Assembly: GCF_016545825.1 (NCBI RefSeq)
Contig: NC_052614.1
Coordinates: 65,136,528 to 65,200,527 of the forward strand
Length of the DNA stretch: 64,000 bases
DNA from: Eucalyptus grandis
Taxonomy: Eukaryota > Streptophyta > Magnoliopsida > Myrtales > Myrtaceae
Reading direction: 5' to 3'
Shown: in pieces, positions 1-12,100 of the stretch
Numbering within the stretch: position 1 is the stretch's first letter
Layout of the letters: every line of letters starts with the position of its first letter
Position numbers and translations under genes: made by a program
Notes under the pieces: generated by a model
Told to the model about the DNA's origin: nothing
The model's input: only the letters and a program-made list of their open reading frames with translations
Databases searched by the model: none

Positions 1-1268
1 CTGATTTTTTTCTTCCAAAATTGCTCCCCACTAACACTTATATATTCTAGTCCCGCCCTAGCTTGTGACTAGTCATCTTGTCCGACTGTTGAAGTTCTAC
101 TACGCTTAGGTCTCTACTGAAGGCCACTGTGCTTGGGTCTTCGCCCAGTTCATCTCGGCAATCACGCTTGCTCTTGACTATTCGGTGAGATCTCGAGGTC
201 ACGCATCGCTCATGGTCGAGAGTCGATTGTTGCCGATGGTCAAGCGTTCATGCGACCCCGGCATAGCTGCACCTAGGTTGCTTGATCTCAAAGCCCTCTC
301 TTGGGCTCGCAACAGCCCTTTGAGCCTTTGATCGAGCCCTTGGATATGATGAACAGTAGTTCCTTTTATTTTTCCCTTTTCTTTAAGAAAAAAACTTTTA
401 AGTTATTTTGCCAAAAACTACACCAAAAATCACTAACCAAAGAAAATACAGCTTCGGCCAAAGATCTTTGAAGAAATGAAGGTCAATCAAAGCAGCTTAG
501 CTCCTTTAGACCTATCACATGGCATGGGCGCCGGAGTTTGCAGGGACTGCTCTCTTATCTTCACGCTTCCTTTCCGACTCATTCCAATTGAGCTTATTCA
601 CTGTATGCAACCTTCCAAATTCGCTTTTTATTTCCAAATCCATTAATGTCATTCCATAACAGTCTCGTCTAGTTTTTTCTGTTTTTTAATAATTTCCCGT
701 AATTTGTGCTTGGGAGAAGGCGGAAAGAGTCTTTGACGTTTAATAACAGAGCTTAGATCTGATTAGTACCTAAACTTCCTCCTTCCAAGACCCTTTGCCC
801 CAATTTTTTTTTTTTATCATGAACACAGAAACAAATCTCTGTCGATGGCTACTCCCCCATCAATCAAATCTTGAAACTTTGAAAAACTTCCTTCTTTTAC
901 TCCACGCAACTGTGAACTTGCCAAGATTCCTCCCTCAAGTAATCATAAGATAATAGCTATACGAAGCATCTAGACGGCCTCTTGCGCAGCTTTGAGGAAC
1001 CCTATTTGCATGCAGCTGTCGCCATCCATGGCGACTCCCCTACCCGTTCCCTTGTCCATGTTGGCGTCTCGAGAGGAGAAAGAATATTTGAAAAATCGAC
1101 AAAATGAGGAGTTTGCTGTCGTGTTCGATAACTTTTTGTGTTGGGTCGGCATCGCAATCCAGTGCTGATGACCATCAAACCACCTTCCCCGCTATTTCAT
1201 AGGCAAAGTGTGTTGGTCCACATCACAGTTAAGTTATTGACTAGGGTCGCTAACGACATGCTTTTAAG
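1..1268. other. Repeated kinase-flank block P, copy 1 (cut by window start)
   Basis: Non-coding as far as I can see. This stretch matches 22887-25550 nearly base for base apart from two insertions in the second copy. Parts of it (from about 511 on) also match 14093-14500 and 54547-54960. Landmark words shared by the copies include CCTATCACATGGCA near 511 and GGCTACTC near 845. The first 480 bases are shared only with the 22.9-23.4 kb copy, so these two copies are the closest pair. It holds two clean pre-insertion sites: 511-518 is the empty target of the hAT element at 23408-24101, and 912-916 is the empty target of the solo LTR at 24505-25210. It ends in the 8-bp target duplication CTTTTAAG (1261-1268). 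No convincing exon was found. Confidence 0.6.
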
Positions 1269-2295
1269 TAGGGGTGAGTAGCGGTCTAGGGTCAACCCTG
1301 AACGGACCCTGGACCGGCCCAACCTTGCCGGTCCTAGTCCAGTTCCCAAGGGGACTAGGTCGGTCCTTGGTCCTGAAATTTTAGAACCAACACTTTGTAT
1401 GAGTTGGTCCTCGGTCCTAAGAGTTTTTGGTCGATCCAATCTTGAACCAACTCTCTATATTATATTATATTATATTATATTATATTATTTATAATTCGTT
1501 TATGTATTCAAACCTAAGTAAAATGTCTGTTATATTATATTATATCGAGATGTTCTACCAATAGCACTAATAGTAGTTTCAATTTAAAAAATTTGTTAAG
1601 TATTAATTACGTGTCGTTTGTTTTGTTTTCAAGTGTTTAGAAGTTCAAGTGAATTAACAAGATGTGAAGTTATATATTCATGGTTTATATTAAGTATTTT
1701 GAACTTTTTATGGTTTAATTGTATTTTACTAATGAATTTCAGTTGTACTTTGCTTTTCAATTTATGTCAAATGGTAGAAGTTTTTGAAGAGTAGAGTAGT
1801 ATTGTAATTACTACGGTGATTTGCTAGTCAAGTGGTGTGAAGCTCATTTTTTGGTTGAGTGGATTCTACAGGATCGAATGTAGGAAAACACTTTTGTATA
1901 TGGTGTTATGAATATTAAAGATAGATAATTACAAGAACTTTCCATCTTGTCCCATATCTCGATGAACGGTTAGCAGGTACGAAATTTCTATTATTGTGTC
2001 GTCTTAAATTTGCTAAATATGTATTGGTATTTATAGTTTAGTTGCATAATGCCGCATTGTCGATGGATGTGTAATTTGAATTTGTAGGTTTGCTTTTTTA
2101 GGGAGTATAAAAAATAATACGAAAAAAATTATCGATCAGTCCCGGGTTGACCCTGGAACCAGACTGACCCAATGGATGGATCCGGTCCTTGGTCCCAAGT
2201 TCAATAGGGTCGGTCATCGGTCCTAAAAATTGAGGACCGACACTATATGGGTTGGTCCTAAGATTAGGGGGTGGCCCGGATCTTGATCACCTCTA
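1269..2295 (+). mobile_element. Non-autonomous hAT-type transposon, copy 1
   Basis: The element starts TAGGGGTGAG and ends CACCTCTA, and it is flanked by perfect 8-bp direct repeats CTTTTAAG (1261-1268 and 2296-2303). Short TAGGGG-type inverted ends plus an 8-bp target duplication are the signature of the hAT superfamily. Two paralogous flanks keep the uninterrupted site (25543-25550 and 37785-37792), so the boundaries are certain. The ends carry a subterminal region dense in GGTCC/GGACC words that can fold on itself, next to an ATATT pentamer microsatellite near 1460-1490. No transposase frame is present, so it would need transposase in trans. The copy at 8078-9110 is the same family in inverted orientation. 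Confidence 0.88.
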
Positions 2296-3196
2296 CTTTT
2301 AAGCCATCGCACAGACTTTTACCTTTCTCATTTTCCAATATTGAACTAGTCCCCTCCTTTCCATATCGTTCCTGCAAGAGAAAATGTGTCAGATATTACT
2401 TTTATAGTGTTTGCCAAAATCTCACGTGTATGTGGTGCTCCTCTTCATCTTAGGATTTAGACCTTTTGAATTCATAATCTTATGTACATATACTCAAAGC
2501 TTGCTTATCGGTAGCTCGAAAATTAAGCTACTGTTTCACAGGTTAAGAAGTAGTTGATTACCCCTATGGCTCTTTGAGCTCAAATCCTACTATTTCGAAT
2601 CCTACAACTCAAAGCGGCTACCCAAATTGCTTGCTAAATCCAAACATACCTGTGCTGTCTTCCAATGATAAGACTCCATTTTCACGAGCCAAAGCCCCGA
2701 TCTTTTCTTCGCCAGCTACATTGACCAATTTGAGTGATCAACTCACCTGGACCTTCGGACCATGTTGGGTTCATTAGCAGCACGAATTAAGCAAAATCGG
2801 CCAGAAGATGTGTTCAATCCCAATTTTACTTTTTCCTATTTAAGGCCCAAGTTAGGGTGGTTAATTTCTTTGAATTAGATGTGTTAAATTCTTTTGACCA
2901 AAAAAGAAAAGAAAAGGTTAACAGTAATATACAGCACCGAATTGGTAAGGATAAATAACCTTGCTTAGTTCTCTTGCATATGACCTGGGTCTAATTGAAT
3001 ATTTTAACATATTTAAGTATTAGTTTGAGAAAGACATGATCTTTAGAGATATGATTGGGCATTTGGTTATTGTTGCAACCCTTCCGAATGGGAGTTGAGG
3101 GAATACGGGATTAGTGGAAATGTCGAGTTGAGGGCCAGTGATTCTCAATCGCCAAGGGTTCTCCCAAATCATTGGCCAATTCATTTTAATTCAATT
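2296..3196. other. Repeated flank block (beta), copy 1, no gene seen
   Basis: From 2304 to about 2860 this continues the duplicated flank that resumes at 25551. It also matches 20460-20945, including the stretch after 2750 that the 25.5 kb copy lacks. It is AT-rich with no coding frame I can defend. The remainder up to 3196 is low-complexity non-coding sequence. Confidence 0.5.
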
Positions 3197-4025
3197 AACT
3201 TATAAGAATTTGAGAAAATTGTTCAAAAAGTCAAAAATCTATTGACTTCGATACCTTTTAATTTCGCCAATAGAGTTTCTAAGCCTTTATTTTTTTTTTT
3301 TTGCCAATTGAGTCAAGCCATCCAATTTTGACCATAAATCATTGATATAAACGCCGGTCGTCTTACATGGCACACCGACTCTGACGTGAACAATTTTTAA
3401 AAATGTTTTAATGTCTTTTTAATTATTTATTAATTTTCATTTTCTCATTTTCTCCTTTTCTTTTCTTTTCCCTTTCTCCCTCTCGCTAGGCCTCATCAAT
3501 ATAAAATTTTGCTAATTGAGTCCTCATTTAGAATTCTCATGGAAAATTGTTCAAAAAATCTCAATGTTATGGCACTTTATCAATTTAGTCTTAAAACTTT
3601 CAATTTTTCCAATTAAATCATAAAAATTTTCACTTTTTGTTAATTGAATTCATTTGGCCAATTTTGCCTATATAGGGCAAGCATGGGTTGTCCCTCACCC
3701 AAGGTTGACGACCTCTGTTGGCCATTGATGAGGCCTGGTGGTGGCCGGTGTAGGGAGAAAGGGAAAAGAAAGGAAAGAAGAGAAAAGGGATAAAAAAAAA
3801 AAAAAAAAAGGATAAAAAGGAAAGAAGGAAATATAGGAAAAGAAAAAATTAAAAATATATTGAAAAAAATATTAAAATATTATTTAAAATTGTCTCGTTA
3901 GCGCTTTGATTGTCCTACATAGCACGGCTGGCATTCATGTCGGTGATTTTTAGTCAAAATTGATTGGATGAACTCAATTGGCAAAAAGTGCAATAGGTCT
4001 AAAAAAAATTTGGACAAATTTTACT
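3197..4025. repeat. Long-TIR MITE, Mutator-like
   Basis: The left part (about 3197-3500) and the reverse complement of the right part (about 3700-4025) follow the same order of words: GCCAATTGAGT, then an imperfect stretch around TTTTGACCATAAATC, a CATGGCAC-type segment, T-rich runs, a polypyrimidine tract and AGGCCTCATCAAT. That is a terminal inverted repeat of roughly 300 bp around a short centre. Such long imperfect TIRs with A/T-rich arms are typical of Mutator-derived MITEs in plants. A diverged half of the same family lies at 37866-38165. I could not fix the target duplication, so the ends are approximate. Confidence 0.5.
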
Positions 4026-4254
4026 ATTTTTTTCGGCTAATTTTCCCATCATTTTTTTTGTATTTTTTTTTAAAAAATTTGGCAAGAAAAGGAAAAGAGA
4101 TTGCTCTGGCAATCCAATTTGTAGCTCAACAGAATGATCCAGTTCACTTTTGGAACAATTGCTCTAATTTCACAAGACCAATCTGCCCGATGCTTACCTA
4201 CACGCAAAGCTCCATCAGCGACATGCTGTTCCACATCGCGACGAATCGGTACCT

Positions 4255-4605
4255 CATGATTGTCCCGACCTCATCAAACCTCGAGTAATGACTCTTCTAG
4301 TGGAAGCCATTTCGCCTGAGATCCGAAACTGTAGTTCTTGGCAAATGCTTGATCTCGAAGGGAATGGAGTTACTTGGAAGGTTTCTTCATCCGTAGGCGA
4401 ATTCGGAGGTTTGGGAGATTTTGCCTCTTGAAGGTAATCCGTCCTCGAGTTCAGCTCCTGCAAGTATCAGTAATCCCATGGGGACTTGAAGCTTTGAATT
4501 TGAGAAGCAATAGCTTCATTGCCACTCGAGCTCAAAGGTTTGGTGAGTTTGCAAGGCGTTGCTTTGCAAGAGAGCATGTTATGGGGCGATGTCCCTGAAG
4601 GGGTT
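4255..4605 (+). pseudogene. Fragment of a leucine-rich-repeat protein, decayed
   Basis: Starting at 4289, one frame reads like plant LRR repeats: an NCSS..MLDLEGNGV core followed by SSVGEFGGL, then a TGA stop. In a shifted frame a further repeat follows (PLELKGLVSLQG, then a GDVPEGV-like end), again followed by stops near 4601. The spacing and the L-x-x-L-x-L-x-x-N logic fit the ectodomain of an LRR receptor kinase or receptor-like protein. At least two stops and one frame change break it, and no kinase or transmembrane part is next to it. The paralogous flank at 25.9 kb lacks this region entirely. This is a relic; the identification rests on motif reading only. Confidence 0.45.
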
Positions 4606-5540
4606 TAGTAGTCCGGTTCGCTAATTGTACACAGTTCAAGAGAAGATGATGGATTCTCAGTTCGTCTATAACCACATTACATTAGAGCTACGGCGGCATT
4701 CATAACTTCTGCTGGCGTTTGCTTACCCCCTCGAAGATGTTAATCATTTCCTACTCACCACCTTTGTTCAATCCTCGTCTGAGCCATCGCTATCGCCGAA
4801 GCGCAACGTGCTGGTCGCCTCACGGACACCGTCACTGAATCGTTGTGCCAAATCCACCGAGACTTCGCTGGAGTGTCGCTGAGTAACCGTTGGTCTTTGT
4901 CCCGTCACCATGAATTGCCATAGCACAAACCAGGTTGTTTCTTCCTGATTAAACTCTAGTATTAAATTTTAGATTCATTCTAGATTTTGCCTCGTGATCT
5001 ATGCTCTGTTTTGCTGCCTTCTTATGTGTTGTCTTACTGGATCATCGCCGAGTCCATTGCCGTGAACGAGATTGATCGTTTCTTTTGGTCCAGTAAGTCT
5101 GCCCATCGTGCTTGCCACTCACTATCCAGCTCGTGAAAGGACAAGCGTTATTCTCCCCTTCAGCTTCGGCTTTTCATACGACGTGTGTAGGAGAAAGGAG
5201 ACAGTAGGTGACGATTCCATTATTAAACATGTCAGGATGAGCAAATTTCAACTTGGTCGATGGGGATCCTATTGGCTTTGGTGGGGCGACGAGAGCGAGT
5301 TGTGGATCGATTCCTGCAATCGAGCTTGAGACTGGTGGCAGCAAAGCGAAAAGAGCTTCGTCTATGGAGGTTGTGCTTGCTGGAGAGAAGATTGACTCCA
5401 TAACTACAGTCCCTGTAACCGAAATCCGGAGCTAAAGCAATTGAGTGCGGTATTTGTGAATTTGAGGTGATGGGGCTGGACTGCGTTAAGCCCAAGCGGA
5501 ACGAATGTGGCCGGACTCCATAGGTGGATCTTTCATTCAT
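4606..5540. other. Repeated flank block (beta) continued, no gene identified
   Basis: From about 4858 this matches 25997-26260, and from about 5207 it matches 32403-32640, so the second copy is split by the LTR element at 26302-32205. Short open frames exist (for example 5072-5329) but the paralogue does not preserve them. I do not recognise a protein. Confidence 0.45.
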
Positions 5541-7984
5541 CATTATTCTTCTTTTTATACTCTATTCTATATTATTTATTAATAAATTAAATACATATCC
5601 AATTATCAGTAAAGATTCAAGTGTCAACAAGTGATTAACAAGACTCAAATAATTTATCTCAAATCAATTCTCATGTTTATTGTGTTACCCTATATCTGCA
5701 TATCAAAATACACTACTTCACGATAAATTTGCAGTTTGGATAAGTTGTTCCCTTTTGTGTCATGTCTTAACAATTTGAAATGCTATAGCAAAGTGTATAA
5801 AAGAATTTCAATCAAAGGAAAATATTACTGTACTTTTGGCGGGCATGTTGAAAAAGGTTGTAATCTTTTATTTTTATATGTATGTTACATATCAAATTGT
5901 GTTTACCTTGCTATGAAAAGGAATCTTTTAGGTAGTTAAGCTCCAAACATATTATGAATTTACAGTTAGTAGGAAATATCGTACAATCATATTTTTCTCA
6001 TTTACAAGATGCTAAGATTTCTGATCAACAAATTAATGAAGCAGTCGAGCATGACATTTGCATACGTGCGTTTGCAAGGAGGAAGGCTTTGATCATAAGA
6101 ACCAAGAGAAGGTGAAAAAGCAAAAATCCATTTATCCTTAAAAAAAAAAAAAAAAAAAAGGCTATTGAAATTCTTTAATGATATATATTTTCTAGGTAGT
6201 TCTACTACAGTAATTATTAAGAGACAAGAATGCCCTCTATTTTATTTCCAAGCATCTTGAGAGGATTACTTCAACGACATACCTAGGTCCTAGCTTATTC
6301 AACAATCAAATGAAGTCAGGTAGCTTCTTTAGAAGTCGAACTTCTCCTCCTTGGAATGGTTCATTAGTCAATGTCGCAAGGCCGAATTAATTAAAATTTA
6401 GGGGAAAATGATTTTTTTCACCATTAATAAGACAAAAGGCACCTTTATTTTGTAACTAGGAAACGTATTCATTATTTTTGCATGTCCCCGTATCAAATAA
6501 TGACGATGATGATGATGATAAAAGAAGGTTCCAAATTAGCAGCTTTATAGCAAAGAGCCAAAGTAAAAAGGGACCAAGCAAATTGTGGAGAACATGGAGC
6601 TCTTCAACTGATTATGAGGGGTTCTAAAAGAATGCAATGTGAGCAGATGTAACCCACGATCGATTCTTGAATTTGAATGAACAAATAACTTATTAAAACT
6701 ATTTGCGGCTCAAGAAGTTACATTATATGCACTGTCTTCTATCATCCAATAATGGCTATCCATAAAAAGTTACAAATCTACAAACATTGACTCCACCACA
6801 TGGCGGTTCCATGTTGGTGTCAAGGACCCTATCAATTGGTGAAGATTTCTCGTTGATAACATGTATCTAATGATAACTCTACTAGCGAATTGTTGATTCC
6901 CTTCAAGTCGTTGATTAATTGACATTTCTAGTTCTCACCAAATTTATTCTCATTGATTGAGTCATCACCTATCAATAATGACATTGTGATTGAGTTACTT
7001 CGCTAATTGCCCTTTGCCTTAAAAATTCTAAGGAATTTGCCACCCCTAACCCAAATTTCACATTATTCACCGTTCAGTGGAAGTAGGGCCACAGAAGAGG
7101 CACATTGAAGGACACAATGAGAATGTAAAGTAAATGTGAGCTAAAAGAAATTACATGATTTTTATAACATTTTTTGGGATGGACACCTCTAAATTCGAAG
7201 CGACCATCATTCGACATATACGAAGTGAAAGTATTTCGGGATCGTTAATTCGAATGTGCTTTATTTCTTGATGCATATTACCTTAGACCGACCTTTTCTG
7301 TATATTGATTATATCGAGTGAGGGTGGAGATTTATATTATTCGGGAGAGTAGGTAATGAAACTTATGTTCTTCTCAAAATACTATTACGATGAGAAAGAA
7401 TTCCCCCGTCCGAACGTCCGCAGAGAGAACGAAGGTCACATGCCTTCTTGACCCTATCTAATTCTATAGGGAGGCTAATTCTGAAAATACCAGAAAGAGG
7501 CAGATTTGGCTATTTAATTACCAAATAAGGCTTGCAATGATTCCTAATAAGGTTGGCAACGAATTGACCAGAGATCCTTCATATATACCGTTCAGACCCT
7601 CCTAATCATCAAAGAATATTATCACCCTTCAATTTAACTAAACTTCAAAAGATAATATCTTGTTAAACGCTCTTGATGTTTATTCTTGACTTCCAAGAAA
7701 ACTTCACATGCAGTCGCCCTCACAAAATGAACGAACATCAACGTCTAAGTTCAGCATACGACCAAGGAAGTCAAGCGCATTGATCAACTACGATTTTTAC
7801 GATGTTGGGTCGCGAAAGTACTCCAAAATAAACTTAAATCCCAAATAACCAAATTCTCAACTTCGACAAGGCCATGGCACAAAAATATTCCCAAATAAAC
7901 TTATCCCAAATAACCAAATTCTCGACGTAAATGCTTGAAAATATCCACGGTGAAGTGTATAAACAAGGAGGTTCAAGAGCCTCC
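5541..7984. other. Downstream block of RLK-A (gamma), copy 1, non-coding
   Basis: AT-rich sequence lying 3' of RLK-A. It matches 47530-49735 (3' of RLK-B) and, with insertions, 32640-35400. Shared anchors include TCAAGTGTCAACAAGTGATT near 5610, AAGAATGCCCTCT near 6227, TACCTAGGTCCTAG near 6280 and AAGGAATTTGCCACCC near 7031. It contains a poly(A) run near 6140-6159. No long frame or splice-consistent gene is visible. Confidence 0.5.
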
Positions 7985-8077
7985 GCTGAAAATCTTGACT
8001 GTCTCTCTACATCCTTCCCATCTCCAGATCTTGGGCTATAGGGCGGCTAAGGCCCGCGCTGCTCGAGCCAGGCTGTT
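7985..8077 (-). pseudogene. Stranded 3' end of the RLK-A last exon
   Basis: On the minus strand this piece aligns with the last 40 codons or so of RLK-B (49739-49862), including a QDLEMG-type segment that matches the DLEMG near the PERK C-terminus. It is separated from the rest of the RLK-A last exon by the hAT element at 8078-9110 and carries a stop soon after that motif. It is probably no longer translated and may only be 3' untranslated sequence. Confidence 0.6.
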
Positions 8078-9110
8078 TAGGGGTGAGCATAGTCCGGGTT
8101 GGTCCAAGCCACCTCTTAACCCTAGGACTAACCCGTACAGTGTCGGTCCTCAATTTTTAGGACCGAGAACCGACCCTATTGAGCCTGGGATCAAGGACCG
8201 GACCAGCCCAATGGATTCGGTCCGGTTCCAGGGTCAACCTGGGACCGATCGAGAATTTTTTTCGTCTTATTTTTTATGTTCCCTAAAAAAGCAAACCTAC
8301 AAATTCAAATTACACATCCATCGACAATGCGGCATTGTGCAACTAAACTATAAATACCAATACATATTTAGCAAATTTAAGATGACACAATAATAGAAAT
8401 TTCGTACCTGCTAACCGTTCATCGAGATATGGGACAAGATGGAAAGTTCTTGTAATCATCTATCTTTAATATTCATAACACCATATGTAAAAACGTTTTC
8501 CTGCATTCGATCTACAATCATGTAGAGTCCACTCAACCAAAAAATTAGCTTCACACCACTTGACTAGCAAATTACCGTAGCAACTGCAATACTACTCTAC
8601 TCTTCAAAAACTTCTACCATTTGACACAAATTGAAAAGCAAAGTGTAGCTGAAATTCATTAGTAAAATACAATGAAACCATAAAAAGTTCAAAATACTTA
8701 ATATAAACCATGAATATATAACTTCACATCTTGTTAATTCATTTGAACTTCTAAACACTTGAAAACAAAACAAACAACACATAATTAATACTCAACAAAA
8801 GTTTTAAATTGAAATTACTATTAGTGCTATTGGTAGAACATCTCAATATAATATAATATAATATAACAGACATTTTACTTAAGTTTGAATATATAAAAAA
8901 ATTATAAACAATATAATATAATATACAGGGTTGGTCTAAGGTTGGACCGACCCAAAACTCTTAGGACCGAGGACCAATCTGTACAGTGTTGGTCCTGGAA
9001 TTTCAAGACCAAGGACCAACCCAGTCCCTTTGGGAACTGGACCAGGACCGGTAGGGTTGGGCCGGTCTAGGGTCGGTCCAGGGTCGACCCTAGACCACTG
9101 CTCACCCCTA
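8078..9110 (-). mobile_element. Non-autonomous hAT-type transposon, copy 2, inside the RLK-A last exon
   Basis: Same family as 1269-2295, in opposite orientation: the minus strand begins TAGGGGTGAGCA at 9110 and the plus strand begins TAGGGGTGAGCA at 8078. Internal sequence matches copy 1 throughout as reverse complement. The flanking octamers AGGCTGTT (8070-8077) and AAGCTGCT (9111-9118) agree at six of eight positions, which fits an aged 8-bp target duplication. No transposase frame is present. The insertion splits the last exon of RLK-A and its first three bases (minus strand) fall in frame as TAG. Confidence 0.85.
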
Positions 9111-12100
9111 AAGCTGCTGCCGTGTTCTGGCATCTTTTTGGACTTTTCGAGGCCTTGACCACAGTCTGAGCAATCCCCGCCCCCGGGTTTGGCGGTTTCC
9201 CGGCCCACATTTCATCCCACCAATAAGGTCAGAAAGAGGCAGATCTCCTTCGAGGGCTCGAACAATCTGCTCAATTTTTTCAAAAGCCGATTGTCACAAT
9301 TCCTATTTCCAATAACCTCGCATATCTTAAATGGGCTAGACATAGAGTCAGTGAACAAAAAGAACCGTCTTTAGCCATGAATGTAGCAAGTGGCATAAAT
9401 CTATTAAAGAAAAGATTAAGCTCCAGATACTAAATATATTACCTTACTCATCTTCGGTCGACACTCCCCCGAAGGAAGCACACAAGCGGCAGCGCATCGG
9501 ACCATACGAGCCATCTCAACGCGGTCGTAATTCTGCAGCCCAGGATCAACAAGAGAGTCGAATTTTCCATCTTCCAGATATCGTGTGAGCTGAGGCCTCA
9601 CCTGTAATGAACATAACAATGACTCTATCCCAATATTGCACTTGGATGATTAAAAAAAACCACGTATAAATTCGAATCCCCTCCAGGACCCAAGAAAAAA
9701 AAAATGAGGGAGTAATAGGTAGCTTGGGCTATTATTGTGAACACAAGAATTGCACGACTTACCGAATTAACCAGACTAACGCCCATATTCATAGCCCTGC
9801 GACCAGTAATCAACTCCAAGAGCACGACCCCGAAAGAGAAAACGTCCGATTTTTCTGTTGAATTCCCACTCGAAAGGTATTCTGGATCAAGGTACCTCCA
9901 AAGAAGAACATAGACTGTGCTTCAACATATTTGAACAGAGACATATTTGGGCTAGTCAAGCAAAAGAAGTACCTAAAAGGCTGTGCTTCAACAAATGAAG
10001 CACAAGGAACGAGGGAGCAATGGCTCATTTTACAAACACTTGGAAACATCTAAGGCAGATTAATAACAAGCTCACATTTCAGTCCTCCGAATCAAAATAC
10101 TAATGGAGCAAATCTTACCCAATGGTGCCCTTCACATTGTTAGACACATGACTATTTGCATCAGGAGTAAATTTTGCGAGTCCAAAATCCGCAATCTGAG
10201 AGAGAAAAGCATTCAGAATTCATAGGGGGTGCAATCTACTTGCTCTAACAGTTAGCCAACTGAAGTCGGAAATATCAATGCTGACTTTTAATTTCATCCA
10301 AAAAGTTTGCTTATACCTTTGCCTTGAATTCAAGGTCCACAAGTATGTTAGCTGCCTTGATATCCCGATGTATGATGATAGGATCACCTGCACAAGGAAT
10401 GTTTCCCACATATACAAGAGCTCTGATTCACAGTCTTAATTAACTATTGATTCAATAAAGATGAAAGGCAAAAGTACATCTGAAACTTACAACCCTCATG
10501 AAGATATGCTAGTCCTTCGGCAGCCCCCAAAGCTATTTTCAGTCTACTTGGCCAATTAAGGGTCGGTTGTTCCTCTCCTGCAACGATCACTTTCCATCAG
10601 AATCCTTTCCATTAAACGCACAAAGCGCCAAGTTCTCTGATTTAGGGCATCCAAGTCCCATCTAGGTTCACCTGGAACCCATCAGTCAAAACCAGCTCCT
10701 TGATTTTTGGAACCTAAATCCTACCTTGCTGCCCTGAAACCTACCCAGTCGATCAATTCAAGTCTACCCGGCTAGGGGTGAGCATATTGGATCGACTGAA
10801 CCGGGAACCACCTAGACCGGACCAGCCGGTTTGGTCTAGCTCCCAGGGGCATCAATCCAGTTTTTGGTTCCATAAAAACAGAACCGGTGATTTTCGGTCT
10901 AGTTCCTAATTCCAAAGGGAACTAAGAACCAGACCAATTATTTTTTTTACATTTTATATATATAATATATATATATATATTTTAAATTAGCAATAAACTC
11001 TAAAATAACAACTATAGAAAAGTTATAGTTTTTTTTAAAAAAAAATTAATGGTATGGTTGGTTCCTTAGTCCCAAAAATTGGGAACCGGTTCGATTCTTG
11101 GTTCCTAGGTGGAATCGGACTGGACAAGAAACCAATCACCCTAATACCCGAACTAGGAACCAATCACCTCTATTACTCGGCAACTGGTTTTTTTTTTTTT
11201 TTTCATTTGGTTCTTCCTTTTCTATTGTTTTATTTTTAGTTAAACAAAATAAAAGTAAATGCAACATAAATCTCCATTGATCTCCATTTGCAATAATGAT
11301 GATCTATAAAAGATGAACACGTACCACCACCCTCAGTGGCGCAGCTGGCTTGGGCTCTCTCCCCCTCACGAAGAAGAGAAGTTCGAATCCCAGAGGCATC
11401 GTTAGAGATTCTTACCTGGAGTACTGTAGTCGTGGGTCTTGGACTCGCTCTCCCAGGGTTTGCTAGCTAGCTGTTGGCTTACGGGATTTCCTGTGTTACC
11501 ATAAAAAAAAAATATATATATATATATGAACACGTAAAATAAAATAAATGATAAAAAGTTCAAAACAAATAACATAAAACATAAATCATAAAACTTCATC
11601 AATTCCTGATTTGATTGACTCTTACTGGAGAATTGAGCCACATAGTACCGATTTCACTTTTGTTTTTTAGCCGAAAACCAAATGGTAACTGAAAAAATCA
11701 GGACCTGGACCGGTTACTGTAGCCCATCCGGTTCGATTCCTAGTTCTATTCTAGATCCATGTCACCCCTATTCTGATTAGTTGTCCTTTCTCTTTTCACA
11801 TGACCCTCAGCGCTAAGACTGATAAGAAAGAGGGGGCAGTATGTAAGATCGTGGCGTGAATTGGTACTGAAAATCCAAACTCACCATGTAAGTGGAACGC
11901 CAAGGTTTTGTTAGGCACCAACTCGTACACGAGGATGCGCTCGGACCCGGTTGTGCAGTATCCAACCAAAGACACGACATGCTTGTGATGGACTCGGCTT
12001 ATTATTTCAACCTCAGTTAGAAACTCACGTTCTCCCTGGACGCTCCCTACCTTCAGTCGCTTCACTGCTACATCTTTTCCGGTCGAAAGGACTCCGCGGT

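Noticed and set aside
11335..11391. Possible tRNA gene
   Set aside because: A and B boxes are present but there is no acceptor stem or anticodon arm, and the unit has a tail and target duplication, so it is a SINE.
10773..11770. Target duplication for hAT copy 3
   Set aside because: The flanking octamers TACCCGGC and TTCTGATT do not match, so no duplication is claimed.
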